From VRUE01 sp963702575 (GTDB lineage Bacteria; Actinomycetota; Thermoleophilia; Solirubrobacterales; 70-9): a DNA stretch of 64,000 nucleotides. The translations under genes were made by a program, and so were the position numbers. Each line of letters begins with the position of its first letter. Positions within the stretch are counted from its first letter, which is position 1. Location: NCBI GenBank assembly GCA_963702575.1, contig CAVPCU010000002.1, forward strand, positions 62,001 to 126,000, in the 5' to 3' direction. The notes beneath the pieces are model-generated. The model was not told the origin of the DNA, did no database searches, and was given only the letters and a program-made list of their open reading frames with translations. This document shows positions 1 through 8,353 of this stretch, in pieces.

Positions 1-628
1 GGCCGGCGCGGACGATGGCGACGCGGTTGCACAGCTCTTCCACCTCGACCAGGAGGTGGCTGGATAGCAGCACGGTGATTCCCCGCGCGGCGAGGTCGCG
101 GATCAGCTCGCGCATGTCGCGCATCCCGCCTGGGTCGAGGCCGGTGGCCGGCTCGTCGAGCAGCAGCAGTCGCGGCCGTCGCAGCAGCGCCGAGGCGAGC
201 CCAAGCCGCTGGCGCATGCCGTGCGAGTAGCCGCCGACCCGGTCCTTGCCGCGCTTGCCCAGCTCGACGATCTCCAGCACCTCGTCGACGCGCTTGGCCG
301 CGTCGCCGCCGTCGAGGGCGGCGCAGAGCCGCAGGTTCTCGCGGCCGCTCAGGTAGGGGTAGAAGGCCGGCGCCTCGACGAAGCCGGCCACGCCTTGGAG
401 GGCGGCGACGCCGAGCTGGGGATCGCGGCCGAAGAGCCGCACCGAGCCCTCGTTCGGTCGGATCAGGCCCAGCATCATCCGCAGCGAGGTCGTCTTGCCG
501 GCGCCGTTGGGGCCGAGGTAGCCGAAGACGTCGCCGGCCTCGACGGTGAGGTCGACGTGGTCGACGGCGAGGATCTCGCCGTAGCGCTTGACCAGGCCGC
601 GGACCTCGATCGGCGCCGCTTCGGGCAT
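1..628 (-). CDS. ABC transporter ATP-binding protein (partial, runs off the left edge)
   Basis: This is the nucleotide-binding subunit of an ABC exporter, incomplete because the window ends inside it. Reading the minus strand from the ATG at 628 gives a Walker A (GPNGAGKTT), a variant signature (GGYSHGMRQRLGLA, where LSGGQ is usual) and a Walker B (LLLLDEPATGLDP) followed by a switch His in LLSSHLL. These place it in the single-domain exporter ATPases that pair with a separate ABC-2 type permease, which would lie off the left edge. Its ATG lies 5 nt beyond the restored stop codon of the LolA-like gene once the IS630 element is removed, so the two genes were adjacent and probably co-transcribed. 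The insertion has separated this ATG from its native leader and ribosome binding site. Confidence 0.85.
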   Translation of the reverse strand, partial: MPEAAPIEVRGLVKRYGEILAVDHVDLTVEAGDVFGYLGPNGAGKTTSLRMMLGLIRPNEGSVRLFGRDPQLGVAALQGVAGFVEAPAFYPYLSGRENLRLCAALDGGDAAKRVDEVLEIVELGKRGKDRVGGYSHGMRQRLGLASALLRRPRLLLLDEPATGLDPGGMRDMRELIRDLAARGITVLLSSHLLVEVEELCNRVAIVRAG

Positions 629-633
629 CCCGG

Positions 634-1716
634 CTAGTGACCTGAGTCATTGATCCGCTGGCAGTAGGAGGCGAGGCTGTCGAGGATCTCATCGGCGCTC
701 TTGTGCCAGACGTAGGGCTTGGGCTCGTCGTTCCAGTTGGCGATCCAGGTGCGGATCGAGGCGACCAGGTCGCGAACCGAGCGGTGAGAGCCGCGCTTGA
801 TCCACTTCGTGGTCAGCTCGGCGAACCAGCGCTCGACCAGATTCAGCCAGGAGCTGTAGGTGGGCGTGAAGTGCAGGGTGAAGCGCGGATGCCGCTTGAG
901 CCAGCGCTGGATCGAGGGGGTCTTGTGGGTTGAGGAGTTGTCGAGCACGACGTGGACGTCGAGGTGCTCGGGCACCGCGCTCTCGATCAGATTGAGGAAC
1001 TTGCGGAACTCCTCGGCGCGGTGACGGGGCGTCATGTCGGCGATCACCTGCCCGGAGGCGACATCGAGCGCGGCATAGAGGTTGGTGGTGCCGTTGCGCA
1101 GGTAGTCGTGGGTCTGGCGCTCGGGCACGCCCGGCATCAGCGGCAGGATCGGCGCGGAGCGCTCCAGCGCCTGGATCTGGGACTTCTCATCGACGCAGAG
1201 CACCACCGCCGCTTCGGGCGGATTGAGGTAGAGGCCAACGATGTCTCTCACCTTGTCGACGAACTGCGGGTCGGGCGAGAGCTTGAAGTGCTCGGTGCGG
1301 TGGGGCTTCAGCCCGAAGGCCCGCCAGATCCGGCTGATCGCCGTCTGGCTCATCCCGGTCGCCGCAGCCATCGATCTGGTCGACCAGTGGGTCGCATTCG
1401 GGGGCTGCTCCTCCAGGGTCTTGACGATCACCCGCTCGATCTCCTCGTCGCCGATTTGCCGGGGCTTGCCCGGCCGCGGCTCGTCGTGCAGGCCGTCGAA
1501 GCCCTGACGGGCGAAGCGGCCCCTCCAGCGGCCCACCGTCTGCGTGCTGCAGCCCAAGCGGGCCGCGATGTCCTTGCTCTTCTCCCCGTCGGCTGACGCC
1601 AAGACGATCCGGCAGCGCAGCGCCAAGGCCTGGGCGCTCTTCGGGCGCCTGGCCCAGCGCTCGAGCACCTCGCGCTCCTCGCCTTTCAACACGACCTCTA
1701 CCGCATGTCCAGCCAT
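634..1716 (-). CDS. IS630-family transposase
   Basis: DDE transposase that cuts and pastes the surrounding element. Residues about 30-140 form the helix-turn-helix region (AARLGCSTQTVGRWRGRF and a second winged helix). The catalytic core follows with D176 (VLCVDEKSQ), D259 (VVLDNSSTHKT) and E295 (LNLVERWFAEL), which are the three acidic residues of the IS630 family. At 360 residues it has the family's usual length, with no frameshift or internal stop, so it may be active. The ATG at 1716 is preferred over a TTG 12 nt upstream. The stop codon TAG at 634-636 uses the flanking TA target duplication. Confidence 0.9.
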   Translation of the reverse strand: MAGHAVEVVLKGEEREVLERWARRPKSAQALALRCRIVLASADGEKSKDIAARLGCSTQTVGRWRGRFARQGFDGLHDEPRPGKPRQIGDEEIERVIVKTLEEQPPNATHWSTRSMAAATGMSQTAISRIWRAFGLKPHRTEHFKLSPDPQFVDKVRDIVGLYLNPPEAAVVLCVDEKSQIQALERSAPILPLMPGVPERQTHDYLRNGTTNLYAALDVASGQVIADMTPRHRAEEFRKFLNLIESAVPEHLDVHVVLDNSSTHKTPSIQRWLKRHPRFTLHFTPTYSSWLNLVERWFAELTTKWIKRGSHRSVRDLVASIRTWIANWNDEPKPYVWHKSADEILDSLASYCQRINDSGH

Positions 1717-1797
1717 GACCGCCTCCAATCGTCGCTTGCGCTGGCGACGACTTCGACGGGGGCGGGGATGGACCTGCGAACTAACGACTCAGGTCAC
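637..1797 (-). mobile_element. IS630-family insertion sequence with TA target duplication
   Basis: A complete 1.16-kb element carries one transposase gene. Its ends match as inverted repeats over 15 bp with one mismatch: GTGACCTGAGTCATT at 637-651 and the complement of GTGACCTGAGTCGTT at 1783-1797. A TA dinucleotide flanks each end (635-636 and 1798-1799), as expected for IS630/Tc1-mariner elements. The TA used is inside the TAG stop codon of the LolA-like gene, and the element's first base G recreates that stop. Confidence 0.85.
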
Positions 1798-2990
1798 TAG
1801 AGGCCCTGCGCGGCTTCCCTGGCGACGGCGGGCGTGACCGAGCCCGCCACCGTGTACTCGACGCCTTCGCGGCGGAAGCGGATCAGCGTGCCGAGCGGCG
1901 TTTCGAGCTGTTCGCCCTTGGTCGCGCCGTCGATCGCGACGCCGGGGAGCTGCAGGCCGCCGGTTTCGTCCCCTTCGCCGGAGCCCGTCTGCTTCGCCGG
2001 CAGCTCGAGCACGGCGATGCCGCCGAGGCCCTTGCCGTAGGTGATCAAGGCGCCCGCTTCACTGTCGCTGCATACGAGACGCACCTCGTCGCGGGCCATG
2101 CCGGCGAGGCTGGGCGGGGCGCTGAGCTGGAAAGAGGTCTGGCGCTGCACCGTGTCCAGCCCCGTGGCCGGGGCCGTTTCCCCTTCGCCACCGCCGGTTT
2201 CGGGTGGGCTGAGGTCGACCACCTTGGCACCGGGCGGCGGCGTCACTTCGAAGGTCGAGGCGGGGACCGGGCCGAAGGAGATTTCGGTCACCTTCAGTTC
2301 GAGCACCGGCGAGCTTTCGCCGCGGGCGTAGACCGCGGCCCGCAGCGGGGTGCCGGTTGCCGCGTCCCAGGCCAGCTCGGCGCCGCCGAGGAGGCCGCCG
2401 TCTTCCTTCGGCGAGACGCGCACGGTGTAGGCGGCGCGGCCGGCGACGTCGGATGGTTCGGCGCCGCTCAGCGTCGCGTGCTCCATCGCTTCTTCGATCC
2501 CCGTCTGCACGCGAGCGAGCGAGGGTGGTTCGTCCCCGCCTGCTTCGCCCGGCGACTCGTCGCTCCCCTGCGGCAGCGAGCCCCGGTAGACGGTTTCCGT
2601 GCCCGGGTCGTAGACGGAGAAGCGGTTGCCGTCGACCAGGACCTGGAAGTCTCCGGCGCCGCCACCCGAGACGTCGGCCTGCAGCTCGAGCCGCAGCTGG
2701 CCGTCGGGCGAGGCCCAGAGCCTGCCCGAGGCCCCCGAGAGAAGGGGGTCGGCGCCCTGGACGACCGATTCGCCGATCAGGCGGTCGGTGAACTCGACCC
2801 GGGCGCTGACGCCGTCGACCTGTGGCGCGGCGAGGGCGTCGTGGACGGCGTTGGCGAGCGGCTCCGGCGGAGGGGTGGGGCCGGTGCCGGTGGCGGCGAG
2901 GGCGATCGCCGTCATCCCGGCCGCGAGCGCCACGACCGCGGTGGCGAGGGCCAGGAGCTGGCGGGTGGAGGTGCGTCGCAGGAAAGTCAC
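1797..2990 (-). CDS. Secreted LolA-like protein
   Basis: A 397-residue exported protein with an N-terminal hydrophobic segment (LLALATAVVALAAGMTAIALAA, about residues 11-33) that acts as a signal peptide or anchor. The middle part (about residues 50-255) reads like the LolA/LppX-type half-barrel, with alternating beta strands such as GRLWASPDGQLRLELQ and FQVLVDGNRFSVYDPG. The C-terminal part (about 290-397) is a second beta-rich region of a DUF4367-like type (GTLIRFRREGVEYTVAGSV). In actinobacteria such genes often precede an ABC ATPase and permease, and the ATPase was directly downstream here before the IS630 insertion. It starts with GTG. Its substrate cannot be told from sequence. Confidence 0.7.
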   Translation of the reverse strand: MTFLRRTSTRQLLALATAVVALAAGMTAIALAATGTGPTPPPEPLANAVHDALAAPQVDGVSARVEFTDRLIGESVVQGADPLLSGASGRLWASPDGQLRLELQADVSGGGAGDFQVLVDGNRFSVYDPGTETVYRGSLPQGSDESPGEAGGDEPPSLARVQTGIEEAMEHATLSGAEPSDVAGRAAYTVRVSPKEDGGLLGGAELAWDAATGTPLRAAVYARGESSPVLELKVTEISFGPVPASTFEVTPPPGAKVVDLSPPETGGGEGETAPATGLDTVQRQTSFQLSAPPSLAGMARDEVRLVCSDSEAGALITYGKGLGGIAVLELPAKQTGSGEGDETGGLQLPGVAIDGATKGEQLETPLGTLIRFRREGVEYTVAGSVTPAVAREAAQGL

Positions 2991-3003
2991 GTGCGTTTTC
3001 CTT

Positions 3004-3015
3004 CGGATCGATCCG
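3004..3015. promoter_or_regulatory. Palindrome in the divergent intergenic region (possible operator)
   Basis: CGGATCGATCCG is a perfect 12-bp palindrome in the 71-bp gap between the divergent LolA-like and membrane-protein genes. It is placed where a regulator could affect both genes. No regulator gene is adjacent, so this is only a candidate. Confidence 0.25.
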
Positions 3016-3061
3016 TCCCAGAAAGGGTAGGACGCCTCCCTAAACGGCGCATGAGACGCGA

Positions 3062-4537
3062 GTGATAGACAGCCCTCCCCTGTTCCGCCTGCCCCGAATA
3101 CGCCTCCCGACCGACAGCCGCACGCCGGCGCTGATCGGCGCCCTCACGCTGCTCGCCGCCGCCCTGATGCTGTGCTTCGACGGGACCCGCGACGGCGACC
3201 TATACCTACAGCTCGCGAGCGGGCGGTTCCTCGCCGGGCACGGGCTGACCGGCGTCGACCCCTTCCAGACGATCGCCCACGGCGAGCAGTGGCTCAACCA
3301 GCAGTGGCTGAGCGAGCTGCTCGTCTACCAGCTCGTCCGCCTTATCGGCGTCACCGGGTTGACCGTCGCCTACGCCTGCCTGCTGGCGGCGCCGCTGGGC
3401 CTGCTGCTCTGGCTCTGCCGGCGCAAGGGGCCGGCGATGATGATCGCGCTGGCCGCCCTCTACTGCCCCGGGCTCTGGGTGATCGTCCACCCGCGAGCGG
3501 CCGGCCTCAGCCTGCTCGCCTTCTCGCTGCTGGTCGCGATCGTCGCCCTGGCCTGGCTGCGGCGCGATCCGCACTCCTCGCCGGTCCTGCGCCTGCGCTG
3601 GGCGGTGCCGGCGACGCTGGCGCTGTTCGCGCTCTGGGCGAACCTGCACGGCGGGTTCGTCGCCGGCCTGCTGCTGATCGGCGTCGTCGCCGGCGGGCTG
3701 GCGCTGGAGCGGCGGCTGGGGCTGGTGGACGCGGTCGGATCGCGCCGCGTCGGCCTGCTGGCGCTCACCGGCGTGCTCGCCGCCGCCACGGCGGTGCTGG
3801 CGACGCCGCTGGGCTTCGGCCTGCTCGCCTACCTGGCGAGCTTCCGCAACCCCGCGATCTCGCTGGCGAGCTCGGAGTGGCGGCCGGCCTTCCAGTCGCC
3901 GCTGGCGATCGCGTACCTCGGCGTCGTGGCTGCATTCGTCGCCTGGCTCTGGTCGAGGACCCACGCGACGCGGAGCCTGACGCCGGCACTCGTCGTCGTC
4001 GCCTTCCTCGCGCTCGCACTCGTCTCGCTGCGCAACATCGTCTTCGTCGGGCCGGTGCTCGCCCTGGCGGTCGTCTCGCTGGCGCCCGACAGGCGGATGA
4101 GGGTGCCGCTGCCGCTGATCGGCCTCGCCGTCGTCGCCTCGGCCGGGGCCGCCGCGACCTGGGCGATCGCGGTCGGGCCGGCGCGCAACGAGCCCCTCTT
4201 CCGCACCAGGCTGATCGAGTACGCCGTGCGCCATCCGCCGCCCAGCGGCCACATCGCCGCCTACGCCGGCATCGGCTCCTACATGCTCTGGCGCGCGCCG
4301 GGGGCGCCGGTCGAGCTCGACGGCTGGCTCGAACACTTCACCCCGGCCGAGCTGCGCGGCACCTACGCCGTCCTCGACGGCCGGGTGGCCAACCCGATGC
4401 CGGAGGTGCGGCGCCTGCACATCGGCGCGGCGATCGTCGACCGCCGGGTGGCGATCAAGGCGTTGCGGGTCCACGGCTTCGAGGTCGAGCTCAGCACCCC
4501 GGCGGGCGCCTACCTGGTCAGGCGCGCCGGCTCGTAG
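3062..4537 (+). CDS. Polytopic membrane protein, GT-C glycosyltransferase-like
   Basis: A 491-residue integral membrane protein with about ten hydrophobic helices between residues 25 and 375, then a soluble C-terminal part of roughly 110 residues. The first extracytoplasmic loop after helix 1 has acidic residues (FDGTRDGDLYLQLASGRFL), resembling the acidic loop motif of GT-C enzymes, which use lipid-linked sugars. The C-terminal YAGIGSYMLWRAPGAPVELDGW segment resembles the lumenal tail of such proteins. It starts with GTG at 3062 and is divergent from the LolA-like gene. No substrate can be assigned, and a non-enzymatic membrane protein is possible. Confidence 0.55.
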   Translation: MIDSPPLFRLPRIRLPTDSRTPALIGALTLLAAALMLCFDGTRDGDLYLQLASGRFLAGHGLTGVDPFQTIAHGEQWLNQQWLSELLVYQLVRLIGVTGLTVAYACLLAAPLGLLLWLCRRKGPAMMIALAALYCPGLWVIVHPRAAGLSLLAFSLLVAIVALAWLRRDPHSSPVLRLRWAVPATLALFALWANLHGGFVAGLLLIGVVAGGLALERRLGLVDAVGSRRVGLLALTGVLAAATAVLATPLGFGLLAYLASFRNPAISLASSEWRPAFQSPLAIAYLGVVAAFVAWLWSRTHATRSLTPALVVVAFLALALVSLRNIVFVGPVLALAVVSLAPDRRMRVPLPLIGLAVVASAGAAATWAIAVGPARNEPLFRTRLIEYAVRHPPPSGHIAAYAGIGSYMLWRAPGAPVELDGWLEHFTPAELRGTYAVLDGRVANPMPEVRRLHIGAAIVDRRVAIKALRVHGFEVELSTPAGAYLVRRAGS

Positions 4538-4589
4538 TCTTGGCCGGCACGGCCCTGAGACGAAGGTACTCGAAGGAGGTCCGACCGCG

Positions 4590-6479
4590 GTGAGCGAATC
4601 CAGGGTCCGATCGGCGTTCAGCGGGCGCACCGCCTGGGCGCGAAGCTTGCAGGCGCCGCTGCGCGACTTCCTCGCGACCGAGACCGGGAGCGCCGGCGTG
4701 CTGCTCGCCGCGGCGGTGGCGGCGCTGGTCTGGGCCAACGTCGACCTCTCCTCCTACGAGGGCGTCTGGCGGACGCAGCTCTCGATCCACGTCGGCGGCT
4801 CGGGGATCTCCCAGGACCTGCGCGGGTGGGTCAACAGCGGGCTGATGACGCTGTTCTTCTTCGTCGTCGGGCTCGAGGTCCGCCGCGAGTTCGACGTCGG
4901 CGAGCTGCGCGAGCGCCGCCGCCTCGCCCTGCCGGTGCTCGCCGGCCTCGGCGGGATGGCCGTCCCGATCGCGATCTACCTGGCCTTCAACGGCGGCGGC
5001 CACGGGGCCGGGGGGTGGGGCGTGGCGATGTCCACCGACACCGCGTTCGCGCTGGGGATGCTGGCCCTGGTCGGGCCGCGCTTCCCCGACCGCCTGCGTG
5101 GCTTCATGCTGACGATCATCGTCGTCGACGACGTGGTCGCGCTCGGGGTCATCGCGATCGCCTACAGCGGCGACGTCGCGCTCGGGCCGCTGCTGATCGC
5201 CGCCGCCGTCTTCGCCCTGATCCCGGTCGCCCTCGCCCTTCGGGTCCGCCAGGGCCTCGTCTACGTCCTGCTCGCCGCGGCCGCCTGGGTGGCGCTGTTC
5301 GAGTCGGGGGTCGACCCGGTCGTGCTCGGCCTCGCGGTCGGCCTCGTCACCTGGGCCTACCCCGCCGGCCGCGGCGAGCTGGAGCGCGCCACCGACCTCT
5401 TTCGCAGCTTCCGCGAGCAGCCGACGCCGGAGCTGGCCCGTTCCGCCCGCGACGGGCTGGCCGCGGCGGTCTCGCCGAACGCCCGCCTGCTGGCCCTCTA
5501 CCACCCGTGGACGAGCTACGCGATCGTGCCCCTGTTCGCGCTGGCGAACGTCGGCATCGCGATCGACGGGGACTTCCTCTCGCGGGCGTACTCCTCGCCG
5601 CTCACCCTGGGGATCGTCGTCGCCTACGTGCTCGGCAAGCCGGTCGGGGTGTCCGGCGTCTCCTGGCTGGTGACGAGGTTGAGCCGGGGGCGGCTGCGCC
5701 CGCCGGTCGGTTGGGCCGCGGTCGCCGGCGGCGGCGCGATCGCCGGGATCGGCTTCACCGTCTCGCTGCTGATCGCGGCGCTGGCCTTCCACGGGGTCGA
5801 GCTGCGCGAGGCGAAGCTCGGCGTGCTCAGCGCCGCCGTCTGCGCCTCGGCCCTCACCTGGCTCGTCTTCCGCGCCACCGCGCTGCTCCCCCGCAGGGCG
5901 CGCATCCGCGCCCTGCTCGGGACCTCGGAAACGCTGGTCGACCTGGCGGCGCCGGTTGACCCCGATCGCGACCACCTGCGCGGTCCGGCGGCGGCGGGGG
6001 TGACGGTCGTCGAGTACGGCGACTTCGAGTGCCCCTACTGCGGCCGAGCCGAGCCGGTGGTGCGCGAGCTGCTGGCCGACTTCGGCGACGTCCGCTACGT
6101 CTGGCGGCACCTGCCGCTCTCCGACGTCCATCCCAACGCCCAGCTCGCGGCCGAGGCGGCCGAGGCCGCCGCCGCCCAGGGCGCCTTCTGGGAGATGCAC
6201 GACCTGCTGCTCGACCACCAGGGCGACCTGCGCCCACTCGACCTCTACGAGTACGCCGGGCGGCTCGACCTCGACCTCGACCGCTTCCGTGAGGACCTGC
6301 GCCGGCACGCCCACGCGGCGCGGGTCGAGGAAGACGTCGACTCGGCGGATGTCAGCGGGGTCACCGGCACGCCGACCTTCTTCGTCAACGAGCGCCGCCA
6401 CGACGGCGCCTATGACATTGCGACGCTCTCGGCCGCGGTGAAGGCAGCGGGCGCCCGTTCGGCGATCGCGCCGGGCTGA
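4590..6479 (+). CDS. nhaA: NhaA Na+/H+ antiporter fused to a DsbA-like thioredoxin domain
   Basis: Residues about 25-430 form a NhaA-type antiporter that exchanges Na+ for H+ across the membrane. Conserved segments include GLMTLFFFVVGLEVRREF, the helix IV/V region AMSTDTAFALG and IVVDDVVALGVIAIAY, which contains the paired aspartates needed for ion binding. Residues about 450-625 form a thioredoxin-fold domain with the active site C481-P-Y-C484 (GDFECPYCGRAEP) and the cis-proline region SGVTGTPTFFVN, typical of the DsbA/FrnE side. Similar NhaA-thioredoxin fusions are known in actinobacteria. A strong ribosome binding site (AAGGAGGT, 4573-4580) fixes the GTG start. The gene lies 52 nt after the membrane-protein gene and may share its transcript. 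Confidence 0.93.
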   Translation: MSESRVRSAFSGRTAWARSLQAPLRDFLATETGSAGVLLAAAVAALVWANVDLSSYEGVWRTQLSIHVGGSGISQDLRGWVNSGLMTLFFFVVGLEVRREFDVGELRERRRLALPVLAGLGGMAVPIAIYLAFNGGGHGAGGWGVAMSTDTAFALGMLALVGPRFPDRLRGFMLTIIVVDDVVALGVIAIAYSGDVALGPLLIAAAVFALIPVALALRVRQGLVYVLLAAAAWVALFESGVDPVVLGLAVGLVTWAYPAGRGELERATDLFRSFREQPTPELARSARDGLAAAVSPNARLLALYHPWTSYAIVPLFALANVGIAIDGDFLSRAYSSPLTLGIVVAYVLGKPVGVSGVSWLVTRLSRGRLRPPVGWAAVAGGGAIAGIGFTVSLLIAALAFHGVELREAKLGVLSAAVCASALTWLVFRATALLPRRARIRALLGTSETLVDLAAPVDPDRDHLRGPAAAGVTVVEYGDFECPYCGRAEPVVRELLADFGDVRYVWRHLPLSDVHPNAQLAAEAAEAAAAQGAFWEMHDLLLDHQGDLRPLDLYEYAGRLDLDLDRFREDLRRHAHAARVEEDVDSADVSGVTGTPTFFVNERRHDGAYDIATLSAAVKAAGARSAIAPG

Positions 6480-6481
6480 GG

Positions 6482-6817
6482 TCAGCCGCCGCGGGCTTCC
6501 TGCTCGGCGACCGTCAGCTCGGCGGTCGGGGAGGCCTCGAGCCGCTCGTCGGGGATCGGTGCCCCGCTCTCGGTCGAGATCCCGTAGGTGCCGGCCGCGA
6601 GGCGCGCCTCGGCCCGCTCGACCGCTGCAAGCCGCTCCCTCAGGTCCTGGGCAAGGCCGGCGTCGAGCTCGTCCTGGTAGAGGTCCTCGGAGCCCTCGTC
6701 CCCGGGCTCGACCCGCTCGTCCCCCTCCTGTGGGCCTTCGCGCTTGATCGCGGCGAGTTGCCCCTCGACCTCAGCCCGCTCGCGGGCGATCAGCTCTCGG
6801 GCGCGCTCGGGGTCCAC
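6482..6817 (-). CDS. DksA/TraR-like protein lacking the zinc-finger cysteines
   Basis: A short protein (111 residues) of the DksA/TraR coiled-coil type. It begins with a helical hairpin (RARELIARERAEVEGQLAAI ... LRERLAAVERAEARLAAGTYG). It then has the typical C-terminal motif GTYGISTESGAPIPDERLEASP, but the positions that normally carry zinc-binding cysteines are Ser or other residues. DksA-type proteins bind RNA polymerase through its secondary channel, and cysteine-free versions are known. The start is a GTG at 6817 (another GTG at 6826 is possible). It is the last gene of a minus-strand trio and lies 10 nt after the ATPase gene. Confidence 0.75.
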   Translation of the reverse strand: MDPERARELIARERAEVEGQLAAIKREGPQEGDERVEPGDEGSEDLYQDELDAGLAQDLRERLAAVERAEARLAAGTYGISTESGAPIPDERLEASPTAELTVAEQEARGG

Positions 6818-6827
6818 GGCGCACACC

Positions 6828-7505
6828 CTATCGCCGCAGGAGATCGCGGAAGGCGAAGCCCTCGCGCGTGACGGCTTCGCCCAGCTCGATCTCGATCGGC
6901 CGCTCGAAGATCGGGCCGGCGTGGACGAAGGTGTGGAACTCGCCGTTCTCGCCGCAGGGGTCGACGTCCGCGGGGAGGTCGGCAAGCAGCGCCTCGTCGA
7001 ACGGGCGGCCGGCGAAGGAGGGGTCGAGCTGGGCGGGGTCGACGCAGACGAGCACGGCCTCGAAGCCCGCGTCGACGAACTCGCGGGCGAGCTCGCCGGT
7101 ATCGCGACCCCAGACCGGGAACAGCGCCCCCCGGCCGGCGCCGGCGAGCCGCTCTTCGCGGTAGGCGCGGATGTCCTCGAGGAAGAGGTCGGCGAAGGCG
7201 ATCGTGCCGACGCCCTCGAGCTCCGGCGCGCGCAGCGCCTGCGCCATGCGCTCCTCATACACCTCGTTCGGGCAGGCGGCCGGGATGTCCACCTCGACCA
7301 GCGGCACGCCGATGGCTTTGGCCTGCGCCCGGGCGAGCTCGCGCCGCACCCCGTGCATGCTGATCCGCCCGAAGTCCGCGGTGAAGGTGGTGATCAACGC
7401 GACCGGCTCAGTCCCCTCCTCCCGCAGCGCCCGCAACGCCAGCGCCGAGTCCTTGCCGCCGCTCCAGGACAGCGCGACTCGCTGGGGGTCGATCGCGCCC
7501 GTCAC
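6828..7505 (-). CDS. Dph6-type (diphthine-ammonia ligase family) PP-loop ATPase
   Basis: A 225-residue ATP pyrophosphatase of the N-type family that includes eukaryotic diphthine-ammonia ligase. The PP-loop SGGKDSALAL is at about residues 15-24, and the family motif HGVRREL follows (about 51-57). Later conserved segments are PNEVYEERM, FADLFLEDIRAYREERL, and the CGENGEFHTFV region near the C terminus. Bacteria lack diphthamide, so the acceptor substrate is unknown, but an amide-forming reaction through an adenylated intermediate is likely. The GTG start overlaps the TGA stop of the MBL gene by 4 nt (GTGA at 7502-7505), so translation is coupled. Confidence 0.85.
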   Translation of the reverse strand: MTGAIDPQRVALSWSGGKDSALALRALREEGTEPVALITTFTADFGRISMHGVRRELARAQAKAIGVPLVEVDIPAACPNEVYEERMAQALRAPELEGVGTIAFADLFLEDIRAYREERLAGAGRGALFPVWGRDTGELAREFVDAGFEAVLVCVDPAQLDPSFAGRPFDEALLADLPADVDPCGENGEFHTFVHAGPIFERPIEIELGEAVTREGFAFRDLLRR

Positions 7506-8299
7506 GCCGCCGCCGACCGGTCGCCCGCGTCGGCGACGATCGTCTGCCCGTCGGCCGGGACGTCGACCCGGTCGGAGAGGCCGGCCGCGGTCAGCGCCTC
7601 GACCAGGCCGGCACGCGTGATCCCACAGTGGTCGAGCGCCTCGAGGTGGACGGCGATCGCCCGGCCAGGCGCAAGCCGGACGAACTCGAGCTGTTCGTCC
7701 AGCGTCATCAGGATCGGCGAGCCGACGTCGAGCTGCGCGCCGCCGGCGTGCATCACGGCGATGTCCGGTCGCTCGCGCTCCAGCGCCGTGCGCACCTCGT
7801 CGGTCAGCACCGTGTCCCCGGAGAGGTAGAGGGACGGCTCGCCGGGGAGCCGCAGCACGAACCCGACCCCGGGCCCCATCAGCCGGCCGACCGGCCCACG
7901 GCCGTGCAGGGAGGGCACCGCCATCAGCTCGCCGCCAAAGAGGGAGATACTCCGATCGCTCGGGACGGGACGCGCGTCGATCCCCGCCCGCCGCAACGTC
8001 CGCGCGTCCGCCGGCTGGCAGGCGGTGGGGATCCCGGCACCGGAAAGGAGGCGCTTGCCCTGCCGATCGAGGTGGTCGGCATGGCCGAAGCGGAAGTGGG
8101 TGACGAGCGCCCCTGTGATCCCCGTAAGCTGCTCGCGCGAGCCCTCAGGCAACGGCACCGTCGGGTTGAGCCGCGGCCGCGACCTGATCAGGGACAGAGG
8201 AGGCCGCCGCCCCGGCGGCCCCAGCGACGGATCCACGACCAGCCGCTGCCCGGCGCCCTCGACGAGCAGAGTGGCGTTGCGCAGCAGCGTGATCCGCAT
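7502..8299 (-). CDS. UlaG-like metallo-beta-lactamase-fold hydrolase with altered metal motif
   Basis: A 265-residue MBL-fold protein. The N terminus (MRITLLRNATLLVEGAGQRLVVDPSL) matches the UlaG/YtnP-like group. The metal motif normally reads HxHxDH, but here it is THFRFGHADHLD, so the first His is displaced or missing while HADH-L-D is kept. Later motifs are LYLSGDTVLTD (the Asp that bridges the metals) and AIAVHLEALDHC near the C terminus, with the metal His. It probably hydrolyses a phosphoester or lactone, but the substrate is unknown. It is the first gene of a three-gene operon and is divergent from the SprT-like gene. Confidence 0.8.
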   Translation of the reverse strand: MRITLLRNATLLVEGAGQRLVVDPSLGPPGRRPPLSLIRSRPRLNPTVPLPEGSREQLTGITGALVTHFRFGHADHLDRQGKRLLSGAGIPTACQPADARTLRRAGIDARPVPSDRSISLFGGELMAVPSLHGRGPVGRLMGPGVGFVLRLPGEPSLYLSGDTVLTDEVRTALERERPDIAVMHAGGAQLDVGSPILMTLDEQLEFVRLAPGRAIAVHLEALDHCGITRAGLVEALTAAGLSDRVDVPADGQTIVADAGDRSAAA

Positions 8300-8353
8300 C
8301 TCCCCAGCCTATTCGCCGGCTCGTCCGTCGCCGGCTGAAGACTCCCGCGCTCG

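Noticed and set aside
3172..6401. Very long open frames opposite or out of frame with the membrane protein and NhaA genes (for example on both strands over 3206-4738 and 4518-6401).
   Set aside because: They are Arg-, Ala- and Gly-rich with no family resemblance, and they overlap genes that have clear domain motifs. They come from the high GC content.
6482..7258. A single 258-residue minus-strand gene covering the DksA-like region.
   Set aside because: Its first two thirds is a low-complexity shadow of the Dph6-type gene. Only the part after the GTG at 6817 has a family pattern.
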